From positions 62,001 through 126,000 of the forward strand of contig NZ_LODW01000033.1 of NCBI RefSeq assembly GCF_002914525.1: DNA of 64,000 nt, in the 5' to 3' direction. This document shows, piece by piece, positions 57,021 to 64,000 of the stretch (position 1 is its first letter; each line of letters opens with the position of its first letter). Below the pieces are notes generated by a model. The model made no database searches and was not told where the DNA came from. It was given only the letters and a program-made list of their open reading frames with translations. The translations under genes and the position numbers were made by a program. This DNA is from Rhizobium hidalgonense. Lineage in GTDB: Bacteria; Pseudomonadota; Alphaproteobacteria; Rhizobiales; Rhizobiaceae.

Positions 57021-57188
57021 ATGGCCGACGTCGATCTCGCGCTGCTGGCGCAGCAGAATGCAGAAATACTGGAAGAGCTGAAGGCCTTGCGCCGGGAGGT
57101 GGCGGAACTGAAGGAGCAGTCGGATCGCACACTCGATTTCGAGCGCCGCAACGATCCGCGCCGCCCGAACAACCTGTCGCGACGTTAG
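57021..57188 (+). CDS. Small coiled-coil protein
   Basis: A 55-residue protein (MADVDLALLAQQNAEILEEL, KALRREVAELKEQSDRTLDF) with heptad-like leucines, then a basic tail (RRNDPRRPNNLSRR). AAAAGGAGAAGGCG gives an excellent ribosome site before the ATG. Function unknown. It is convergent with the GNAT gene. Confidence 0.75.
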   Translation: MADVDLALLAQQNAEILEELKALRREVAELKEQSDRTLDFERRNDPRRPNNLSRR

Positions 57189-57209
57189 CGACGTCGGGAA
57201 AGAGAGCGG

Positions 57210-57770
57210 TCAGCCTTTCCGCGCCATCTCCAGAAGTTCCTTGTCGCTCAGCGGCCGGACGATGCCGGTGCCTGTGGACACCGGGGAGAAACCGAACATT
57301 TGGTAGAGCTGCAGAGCGCGCGGATGGTCGAGATTGTTGGTGGTGGTGGTGACCCGCTTCGGATTGAGCGTCCAGATGGCGTAGAGCGCCTGCAGCAGGA
57401 ACCATTTACCGATGCCGAGGCCGAGCGCATGTTCGATCAGGCCGAAATGGCTGAGCTCGATCGTATCCTCGTCCTCGCAAAAATATTCGTAGAAGCCGGC
57501 GGGCGCGCCGTTGACGTAGAGGACGCTGATATTGTTGCGCTTGTCATTCAGCGTCAGGGTAAGCTGCTCGTCGCTCATCCGCAGCCGGTCCACCCATTGC
57601 CAGCGCGCGCCCACCTGCCGGTAGAGGTAGCGATAGAAGGGCAGCGGTATCTCAGGCGCGCGCATGATCGCCGTCTGGATATTGACGGGCACCGGCATGC
57701 TAGCCTTCGGCGCCGCTGTCATTTCGAGCCGCGTGATGTGAGCTTTCAAAGAAGCGGGTGTCTTCCCCAT
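57210..57770 (-). CDS. GNAT-family N-acetyltransferase
   Basis: A 186-residue acetyltransferase: the acetyl-CoA loop region LIEHALGLGIGKWFLLQALY has the Q/R-x-x-G-x-G/A type element, followed by HPRALQLYQMFGFSPVSTGT. Substrate unknown. It follows the sulfurtransferase gene by 5 bases and is the last gene of a leftward run. Confidence 0.85.
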   Translation of the reverse strand: MGKTPASLKAHITRLEMTAAPKASMPVPVNIQTAIMRAPEIPLPFYRYLYRQVGARWQWVDRLRMSDEQLTLTLNDKRNNISVLYVNGAPAGFYEYFCEDEDTIELSHFGLIEHALGLGIGKWFLLQALYAIWTLNPKRVTTTTNNLDHPRALQLYQMFGFSPVSTGTGIVRPLSDKELLEMARKG

Positions 57771-57775
57771 GGCGA

Positions 57776-58645
57776 TCAGGCTTTAACCGGCGTCGGCGGA
57801 CCGGTGACGATGGGCGTATCGTCACGGCTGCCCCACTCGCTCCATGAGCCGTCATAGAGTTTGTTGTCGTGATGGCCGAGCGACTCCAGCGCCAGCGTGA
57901 TGATCGCCGCTGTTATGCCCGAGCCGCAGGAAGTGACGACGGGCTTGGAAAGATCGATGCCGGCATCCTCGATCGTCTGGCGGAGTTCGGGCAGCGACTT
58001 GAAGCGGCCCTGGTTGGCGAAGGTGCCGGAGGGCAGGCTGCGGGCGCGGGGCATATGGCCGGAGCGCATGCCGGCGCGCGGCTCGGGCTCGGCGGCGGCG
58101 AAGCGGCCGGCGCTGCGGGCATCGGCGATCTGCATCGCGCCGCTCGAGACGATGTCGCGCATCGTATCGAGCGTCACGACACGGCTCTCGTCGAAGTCAG
58201 GCCTAAAGGTCGCCGGCGCAGGGTCGGGTGTCGTGGTTTCTAGCGGACGGCCTTCGGCCTTCCAGCCGTCGAGACCGCCGTCGAGCACGAAGACGTTCTT
58301 TGCGCCCATCACCCGGAACAGCCACCAGACGCGGGGCGAGGCGAACAGACCGATGCCGTCATAGACGACGATGCGATCGTTCTCGCTGATTCCGAGCCGG
58401 CCGGCCTCAGTGGCGAAATAATCGGGCGAGGGGATCGTGTGCGGTAGCGACGTCGAATGGTCGGCGATCTTGTCCTGGTCGAAGCGGATGGCGCCGGGAA
58501 TATGGCCGGCCGCGTATTCGGCATCGGCATCGCGCTTCTGCGCCGGCAGATAGAAGGAGGCGTCCAGCACCCGTAGATCCGGTTCGCCGAGTTCGGCCTG
58601 CAGCCAGTCGGCCGAGACGACGAAACGGCTCTTGGTCTCATTCAT
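57776..58645 (-). CDS. sseA: 3-mercaptopyruvate sulfurtransferase
   Basis: A 289-residue two-domain rhodanese. The active-site loop is VVTSCGSGITAAIITLAL, with CGSG(I/V)TA being the mercaptopyruvate type instead of the thiosulfate type. The inactive first rhodanese domain has ISENDRIVVYDGIGLFASPR. It lies in the cysK-alaX-sseA run, so a sulfur/cysteine theme is likely. Confidence 0.93.
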   Translation of the reverse strand: MNETKSRFVVSADWLQAELGEPDLRVLDASFYLPAQKRDADAEYAAGHIPGAIRFDQDKIADHSTSLPHTIPSPDYFATEAGRLGISENDRIVVYDGIGLFASPRVWWLFRVMGAKNVFVLDGGLDGWKAEGRPLETTTPDPAPATFRPDFDESRVVTLDTMRDIVSSGAMQIADARSAGRFAAAEPEPRAGMRSGHMPRARSLPSGTFANQGRFKSLPELRQTIEDAGIDLSKPVVTSCGSGITAAIITLALESLGHHDNKLYDGSWSEWGSRDDTPIVTGPPTPVKA

Positions 58646-58663
58646 GATGATCTCCCTTGATGG

Positions 58664-59401
58664 TCAGGCTTCGTCGCCGGGCGTACCGAAACGGATGCGG
58701 AAGCGCCGGTTCTCTTTGCCCTTTTTCTCGATTTTGGCGATGTGAATCTGGCCGACTTCCTGTGTTTCGGAGACATGTGTGCCGCCGCAGGGCTGGCTGT
58801 CAATCGACGAGTTCTCGCCGATGCAGACGAGGCTGACGCGCCCAAGCCCGATCGGCGGGCGGACATTCTTCGATTTGACGATATCGGGGTTGGCTGCAAG
58901 CTCCTCGTCGGTAATCCACTGCAGATAGACCGGATGATTCTCAGCGACCAATTCCATCAGCTTGGCGGTTACAGCGTCCTTGTCGATCGTCTCGCTCATG
59001 TCGAAGTCGACGCGGCTCTCCTCCTCGCCGACGGCGGCGCCGGTGATCGGATAGGAGCAGACGACGGAGAGCAGATGGCAGGCCGTGTGCATGCGCATCA
59101 GCCTGTAGCGGCGCTGCCAGTCGACATGCAGAACCAGCGTTTCTCCGACATCAGGCCGCGGCTCGGTTTCGAGGGGAACATGGATGACGATATCCTTGCT
59201 TGCACCGTGCTTCGTCTGGCCGAGCGCGATCCTGGTGCCGTCAGCACGTTCAAGTTCGCCCGTATCACCCGGCTGGCCGCCTGACGTCGCATAGAAGCAG
59301 GTCTGGTCGAGTTCAATGCCCCCATCTTCGTGCACGGCGGTGACAACCGCCTCGCATGTCGAGAGATAGAAGTCGTCACGATAAAGGGCATTGACGGGCA
59401 T
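58664..59401 (-). CDS. Alanyl-tRNA editing protein AlaX-like
   Basis: A 245-residue stand-alone editing domain homologous to the AlaRS editing domain, which hydrolyses Ser-tRNA(Ala). Zinc ligands are in MHTACHLL (H-x3-H) and SQPCGGTHV (C-x3-H). The TSGGQPGDTGELE element is near the N-terminus. The start is ATG at 59401; a GTG three codons upstream overlaps the cysK stop. Confidence 0.9.
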   Translation of the reverse strand: MPVNALYRDDFYLSTCEAVVTAVHEDGGIELDQTCFYATSGGQPGDTGELERADGTRIALGQTKHGASKDIVIHVPLETEPRPDVGETLVLHVDWQRRYRLMRMHTACHLLSVVCSYPITGAAVGEEESRVDFDMSETIDKDAVTAKLMELVAENHPVYLQWITDEELAANPDIVKSKNVRPPIGLGRVSLVCIGENSSIDSQPCGGTHVSETQEVGQIHIAKIEKKGKENRRFRIRFGTPGDEA

Positions 59402-59406
59402 GGGTC

Positions 59407-60444
59407 TCACGCGGGTTCGTAGGGAACGTCGATCTCGGGCGACTTGGCCATCCAGCCCGGAACGGGCAGTCCCTTCGAGGTCAGGAAATCCGGGTTGAAG
59501 AGCTTTGACTGATAGCGGTTACCGTAGTCGCAGAGGATCGTCACCACCGTGTGGCCGGGTCCGAGATCCCGGGCGAGTTTGACCGCGCCGGCAATGTTGA
59601 TCGCCGTCGAGCCGCCGAGGCAGAGGCCCTCGTTTTCGACGAGATCGAAAAGATAGGGAAGCGCTTCGGCATCAGAGACCCGATAGGAAAAATCAGGTGT
59701 GAAGCCCTCGAGATTGGCGGTGATGCGGCCTTGGCCGATGCCCTCGGTGATCGAGGAGCCCTCGGATTTCAGTGTGCCGTTGTGGTAGAATTCATAGAGG
59801 GCGGCGCCATCGGGATCGGCGATGCCGATCTTGATGTCCGCATTGAAGGCTTTGAGGCCGGCTGCGACACCCGCCAGCGTGCCGCCGGAGCCGACGGAGC
59901 AGATGAAACCGTCGACCTTGCCGTCGGTATCGTTCCAGATTTCTTTTGCCGTCGTTTCGATATGCGCCTGCCGGTTGGCGACATTGTCGAACTGGTTTGC
60001 CCAGATCGCCCCGTTCGGCTCGGTCTTGGCCAGTTGTTCGGCGAGTCGGCCCGAGACCTTCACATAATTGTTCGGGTTCTTGTAGGGAACGGCGGGCACT
60101 TCGACGAGTTCGGCGCCGAGCAATTTCAGCGCGTCCTTCTTTTCCTGGCTCTGCGTTTCCGGGATGACGATGACGGTGCGGTAGCCGAGCGCCTTGGCAA
60201 CCAGCGTCAGCCCGATGCCGGTATTGCCGGCTGTGCCTTCGACGATGACGCCGCCGGATCGAAGCAGCCCTTTCCGTTCCGCGTCGCGGATGATGTAGAG
60301 CGCTGCGCGATCCTTCACCGACTGGCCGGGGTTCAGGAACTCCGCCTTGCCGAGAATGGTGCAGCCGGTCGCCGCCGAAGCGCCCTTGAGCTTGATCAGG
60401 GGGGTGTTGCCGATGGCTTCGAGGACGGAAGGGTGGAAGGTCAT
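59407..60444 (-). CDS. cysK: Cysteine synthase A
   Basis: O-acetylserine sulfhydrylase, PLP enzyme, last step of cysteine synthesis. The 345-residue protein begins with ignature IGNTPLIKLKGASAATGCTI and has the PLP Lys in NPGQSVKDRAALYI. The GTAGNTGIGLTLVAKALGY loop and GSGGTLAGVAAGL phosphate cup are also present. First gene of the leftward cysK-alaX-sseA-GNAT run. Confidence 0.93.
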   Translation of the reverse strand: MTFHPSVLEAIGNTPLIKLKGASAATGCTILGKAEFLNPGQSVKDRAALYIIRDAERKGLLRSGGVIVEGTAGNTGIGLTLVAKALGYRTVIVIPETQSQEKKDALKLLGAELVEVPAVPYKNPNNYVKVSGRLAEQLAKTEPNGAIWANQFDNVANRQAHIETTAKEIWNDTDGKVDGFICSVGSGGTLAGVAAGLKAFNADIKIGIADPDGAALYEFYHNGTLKSEGSSITEGIGQGRITANLEGFTPDFSYRVSDAEALPYLFDLVENEGLCLGGSTAINIAGAVKLARDLGPGHTVVTILCDYGNRYQSKLFNPDFLTSKGLPVPGWMAKSPEIDVPYEPA

Positions 60445-60684
60445 GGAATCTGCCTCTATTCGAACTCTTACTTTAGGAACGGTCTTTTCCCTTCACAAGG
60501 CTGAGTTGGCAAGAAATGCTATTCCACGCCTCTGTCGGGCACGATAAAATTTGGCCTTCCTCCCCCGAAATGACGCATGGCCGGCAATCCCGCCGCGGGC
60601 GGGTGATCCGACGATTGACTTTCCCCGTACGGATGACGACAAAGCGACAGCGGAGCGCGGTAACAGGGCGTGGCCGAAACGGGC

Positions 60685-61326
60685 ATGATTCACGAGCAGA
60701 TCGACACGATCGATGCATTGATGGCGCATTATGTCGCCGGCTCCCTGCCCGAGCCGGCGCGTGTGCTGGTGCAGTCTCATCTGGAAATGAAACCGGATAA
60801 TCGCCGCCTGGTGAACAGCCTCGAACTGCTGGCCGGGGAGGCGCTCGAAAGTGCTCCTGCAGCCGCCATTGCCGACCGCGACCGGCGGCTTGCGGCGATC
60901 TTTTCCTCCGCCTCTCCCATGTCGGCGCCGGCCGCCGCGCGGCGGGAAAACGCGCTGTTTCCCCAAGCGTTGCGCGATCTCGTCGGCTTCGAAGCCGAGG
61001 ATGTGCCCTGGCGCACGCGGTTGCCGGGGTTCAAGGAATATTGCCTCGACATGGACGGCTGCGAGGTCAGCCTGATGTGGATCCGCCCGGGTCGCGCCTT
61101 GCCGGCGCATACGCATGAAGGCTTGGAACTGATCCTCATTCTTGACGGCGCGTTCAACGATGAGCGCGGCCGTTTCGGCCCCGGCGACATCTCCATTGCC
61201 GACGACACGATCGACCACCGGCCAGTCGCCGAAAAGGACAGGCCCTGCATCGCCTTTGCCGTTTCGGACGGGCCGGTGAAGCTCACCGGATCCCTTCGTC
61301 AGATGATCGGCGATCTGATCGGCTGA
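60685..61326 (+). CDS. ChrR-like cupin anti-sigma factor
   Basis: A 213-residue protein with an N-terminal zinc-binding anti-sigma-like region (IDALMAHYVAGSLPEPARVL) and a C-terminal cupin (LPAHTHEGLELILILDGAFN, with the H-x-H...E ligands). In canonical ChrR the zinc site ends H-x3-C-x2-C; here it reads HLEMKPDN, so both Cys are Lys and Asn. No adjacent rpoE-type sigma gene is seen. A GTG at 60670 is an alternative start. Nearby cfa and photolyase genes match the singlet-oxygen regulon. Confidence 0.8.
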   Translation: MIHEQIDTIDALMAHYVAGSLPEPARVLVQSHLEMKPDNRRLVNSLELLAGEALESAPAAAIADRDRRLAAIFSSASPMSAPAAARRENALFPQALRDLVGFEAEDVPWRTRLPGFKEYCLDMDGCEVSLMWIRPGRALPAHTHEGLELILILDGAFNDERGRFGPGDISIADDTIDHRPVAEKDRPCIAFAVSDGPVKLTGSLRQMIGDLIG

Positions 61327-61424
61327 AAGCAGCCACAATGGTGTGATAGAGCCATAAATCCGGGAGGAGCAGAGAAACTTCCGGACCTGTTTTCGTGTTT
61401 GCAAGGCAGCAGGAGGAACATGTC

Positions 61425-62258
61425 ATGCGTGATTTCATCGCCCGTCCCGAACATGGAGTCGTCTGGATCACCGGGGCGAGCTCGGGTATCGGCCGGGCGC
61501 TGGCGCTGAAGCTCGCGGCTGAAGGATACAAGGTCGCAGTCACCGCCAGAAGTCACGAAAAGCTGGTCGAACTGCAGGCCGAGGCCCGCGGCCTTTCCGG
61601 CAGCATCGTCGTTCTCGACGGCGACGTCACCGATGCCGAGGACATGGAACATGTCATGGCTTCAATCGAATATGAACACGGCACGCTCGCCATGGCGATC
61701 CTCAATGCCGGCGTCTGCCTGCCTGTTCATGGCGAGGATCTGAACCGCGCCGATTTCGACAAGAGCTTTGCCGTCAATCTTTCCGGCGTCGTCAACTGCA
61801 TGGTGCCGGCAATCGGTCATATGAAGGCGAAAGGGCAGGGGCAGATCGCCGTTGTCTCCTGCGCCACCGGCTATGGCGGTCTGCCGACGGGTGCTGCCTG
61901 TGGCGCCACCAAGGCGGCGCTGATCAACATGGCCGAAAGCCTGAAATTCGATCTCGACAAGATCGGCATCCGCATCCAGCTCGTCAGCCCGGGTTTCGTC
62001 GATACGTCGGCGGCCGGGAAGAACGCCTTTCCGATAACATCAGTGGTGTCGGTCGAGGAGGCTGCCCAGCAGATTGCCGCCGGGCTGAAGTCGCAGGCCT
62101 TCGAGATCACCTTCCCCAGGCGGTTCACCACCATGCTGAAACTCGCGCGCCTGCTGCCCTATTGCGCTTATTTCCCGCTGGTCAACCGCGTCACCGGCTG
62201 GCGCGAGCGGCCGTCATCGCCTGGTCACCATCCGGCGACACCGCATCCGGCGGAATGA
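61425..62258 (+). CDS. SDR-family protein with altered catalytic Tyr
   Basis: A 277-residue SDR with cofactor motif TGASSGIGRALAL and NAG in AILNAGVC. The usual Y-x-x-x-K reads C-G-A-T-K (GAACGATKAALINM), so the catalytic Tyr is replaced by Cys. CAGGAGG before the ATG decides the start. Members next to cfa in alphaproteobacteria belong to the lipid/singlet-oxygen cluster. It ends one base from the convergent cfa gene. Confidence 0.85.
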   Translation: MRDFIARPEHGVVWITGASSGIGRALALKLAAEGYKVAVTARSHEKLVELQAEARGLSGSIVVLDGDVTDAEDMEHVMASIEYEHGTLAMAILNAGVCLPVHGEDLNRADFDKSFAVNLSGVVNCMVPAIGHMKAKGQGQIAVVSCATGYGGLPTGAACGATKAALINMAESLKFDLDKIGIRIQLVSPGFVDTSAAGKNAFPITSVVSVEEAAQQIAAGLKSQAFEITFPRRFTTMLKLARLLPYCAYFPLVNRVTGWRERPSSPGHHPATPHPAE

Positions 62259-63521
62259 TCAGCTGCTGCGCGAGAACACGACCTGTCGCACATCGATATT
62301 GCGGGCGCGGAAGCCGGCTTCGCAATAGAACAGATAGAATTCCCAGAGCCGTTTGAAACGCTCGTCGAAGCCCATCGGGCGGATGCGTTCCCAGACTGAC
62401 CAGAAGCGCTCGCGCCATTCGGCAAGCGTGCGGGCATAGTCGAGCCCGAAGCCGAAGTCTCTGACCAGTGACAGATCGACCTTGCCGGCGAGTTCGGCCA
62501 GATGATTGCGCGTCGGCAGCATGCCGCCGGGAAAGACATATTTCTGGATGAAGTCAGGATTGCTGCGATACTGGTCGAAGGACTCGGGTTTGATCGTGAT
62601 GATCTGCAGACCGGCCTTGCCGCCGGGTTTCAGACATTGCCTGAGCTTGGAGAAATAGGACGGCCAGTATTTCTCGCCGACCGCTTCGAACATTTCGATC
62701 GAGACGATCCGGTCGTAGAGCCCGATCTCGTCACGGTAATCCTGGAAACGGAATTCGACGCGGTCGTCGAGGCCGGCCTTGTGGATGCGCTCCTGCGCAA
62801 AGGCGAGCTGCTCGCGGCTGATCGTCAGCCCCGTCACCTTGCAGTTCAATTCGCCAGCGGCGAATTCGGCAAAACCGCCCCAGCCGCAGCCGATTTCCAG
62901 CACGTGATCCCCCGGCCCGATGCCGGTCGCCTCGGCGAGCGCGCGATATTTGGCGTTTTGGGCCGATTGCAGGTCGTTGGCCCCTGTGGAGTAGAGCGCT
63001 GAGGAATAGGTCATGCTTGGATCGAGCCATTGCCTGTAGAAATCATTGCCGAGATCGTAATGGGCGGAGATGTTGCGCTTGGAGCCCGTCCTGGTATTGG
63101 CGTTCATCCAGTGGCGTACGCGCTCGAAGAGGCGGCCGACACCGCTCTTGCCATGCGCATAGCTGAACGCGGCCTCGCCGTTGACCAGGAAGAGTTCGAG
63201 GAAGGCGGTGAGGTCGGGGCTGTCCCAATCGCCGTCCATATAGGTCTCGGCGACCCCGATCGTGCCGCTCGTCAGCGCCCGATAGGCGAGGTTCCAGTTG
63301 TGGAGGCTGAGCGCCGCCTTTGGCCCGGCCTTCTGGCCCTCGACCAGCAGCCGGCGGCCATCGGGGAGAGTAACGGCGAGCGAACCGTGCTGCATGTGCA
63401 GAAGTCCGCGCAACGCCAGCTTTGCCTTGAAGGGCAGGCCCTTCACCATGCGGGACATGTTTTCGGCCGTCAGCGTCACCGCATCACGAGCCAGCAGATT
63501 CCAGTCCTGCGCCTTGCTCAT
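62259..63521 (-). CDS. cfa: Cyclopropane-fatty-acyl-phospholipid synthase
   Basis: A 420-residue methylase acting on unsaturated lipids. SAM motif I is VLEIGCGWGGFAEFAAGELN. The family's ISAHYDLGNDFYRQWLDPSM and MTYSSALY are present, as is RNIDVRQVVFSR near the end. It lies beside an SDR, a ChrR-like gene and a photolyase gene; cfa-type genes are members of the RpoE-ChrR singlet-oxygen response in relatives. Confidence 0.94.
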   Translation of the reverse strand: MSKAQDWNLLARDAVTLTAENMSRMVKGLPFKAKLALRGLLHMQHGSLAVTLPDGRRLLVEGQKAGPKAALSLHNWNLAYRALTSGTIGVAETYMDGDWDSPDLTAFLELFLVNGEAAFSYAHGKSGVGRLFERVRHWMNANTRTGSKRNISAHYDLGNDFYRQWLDPSMTYSSALYSTGANDLQSAQNAKYRALAEATGIGPGDHVLEIGCGWGGFAEFAAGELNCKVTGLTISREQLAFAQERIHKAGLDDRVEFRFQDYRDEIGLYDRIVSIEMFEAVGEKYWPSYFSKLRQCLKPGGKAGLQIITIKPESFDQYRSNPDFIQKYVFPGGMLPTRNHLAELAGKVDLSLVRDFGFGLDYARTLAEWRERFWSVWERIRPMGFDERFKRLWEFYLFYCEAGFRARNIDVRQVVFSRSS

Positions 63522-63727
63522 CTCTCCTCCTCCAGCATTTTCTTGCCGGTTAGGGACGACGAAGCCCTAGAATATACGCGCGGCCGCCCCCCGGCGATTA
63601 GATCGAAGGCTACTGCATAATTGCTCAAATCGGAACAGATTTAAGATAAGATCGTAAGAGCGGTTCAATCTGTCTCAGCGCCTTTGCTCGTCCGAAAAGA
63701 CGGGCGGCGCGGAACGGAAGTGCGCGT

Positions 63728-64000
63728 TCATACGGCATGCTTTGTGACGTCGTAGGCGGCCAGCGCCCGGTTGCGCGCGCTGGCGTGATCGACGATCGGT
63801 CTCGGATAGGTCTGGCCAAGAATGATGCCTGCCGAGTCGAGCACGCTCTCCGGTGCCTCGAACGGCCGATGGATGTAGTTTGCCGCGAGTTCTCGAAGCT
63901 CAGGCAGATAAGTTCTGACATAGTCGCCGTGCGGATCGAAGGTTTGGCCCTGCAGCACCGGATTGAAGATCCGGAAGAACGGCGACGCATCGGCTCCCGA
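63728..64000 (-). CDS. phrB: Deoxyribodipyrimidine photolyase, C-terminal part (cut by window edge)
   Basis: The last 90 or so codons of a class I photolyase: SPFFRIFNPVLQGQTFDPHG, DYVRTYLPELRELAANYIHR, then a short C-terminal tail. These are FAD-binding and C-terminal signature regions of light-driven CPD repair enzymes. The gene continues beyond the right edge. It lies upstream of cfa in the same direction, 206 bases away. Confidence 0.92.
   Translation of the reverse strand, partial: SGADASPFFRIFNPVLQGQTFDPHGDYVRTYLPELRELAANYIHRPFEAPESVLDSAGIILGQTYPRPIVDHASARNRALAAYDVTKHAV

Overview
The window looks like a Rhizobium-type alphaproteobacterial genome (R. etli / leguminosarum / phaseoli group). 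This rests on the codon bias, the ImuA-ImuB-DnaE2 cassette, a B12-dependent ribonucleotide reductase as the only RNR seen, paired Ku proteins, and many small proteins of rhizobial type. It divides into an accessory, island-like left part (about 1-29,990) and a housekeeping right part (about 30,198-64,000) that starts at nrdJ.

Left part. A mutagenesis and repair block comes first: dinB (cut by the window edge) with a Cys-rich partner, reading left, and imuA-imuB-dnaE2, reading right from a shared intergenic region that holds an alphaproteobacterial LexA box. After it come a serine hydrolase, a minimal nucleotidyltransferase whose HEPN partner is broken, a secreted ClpP-fold protein, a decayed copy of the dnaE2 3' end, several small proteins, two response-regulator genes (one frameshifted) and a two-Ku operon. 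From about 19.5 to 29.9 kb the genes form a series of tight cassettes that reads like a defence or conflict island: (a) a TnsA-like nuclease-fold protein, a soluble FtsH-like AAA+/M41 protease and a small partner; (b) a thymidylate-synthase homologue with the dCMP-type Asn-to-Asp change, followed by a predicted alpha-glutamyl/putrescinyl-thymine pyrophosphorylase-like protein; (c) a MazG-like NTPase, a HigB-like toxin and an XRE-ImmA protein; (d) a PD-(D/E)XK-like protein with an unknown partner; (e) a DUF3010-like protein with a Ser/Thr kinase. No integrase, transposase or CRISPR array was seen.

Right part. nrdJ has twin NrdR boxes upstream. It is followed by gpt, a universal stress protein and a CinA-type protein, then by a tRNA-Leu(UAA) gene split by a 204-nt group I intron. 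Next are a SARP-type regulator with a small downstream protein, ilvA, a HlyU-like gene, a diguanylate cyclase, an MFS transporter, an SDR/TetR divergent pair with twin palindromic operators, an azoR/LysR divergent pair, a TAT-exported cyclic nucleotide phosphodiesterase, a PilZ protein, a DMT exporter, the lrp/ald divergent pair, a methyltransferase, and a cysK-alaX-sseA-GNAT leftward run. The right edge has a ChrR-like cupin protein, an SDR, cfa and the end of a photolyase gene, a set that in related bacteria belongs to the singlet-oxygen (RpoE-ChrR) response.

Convergent gene pairs in the right part are usually separated by strong hairpins. The left part has several pseudogenes and inverted repeats, as expected of a region gained and rearranged over time.
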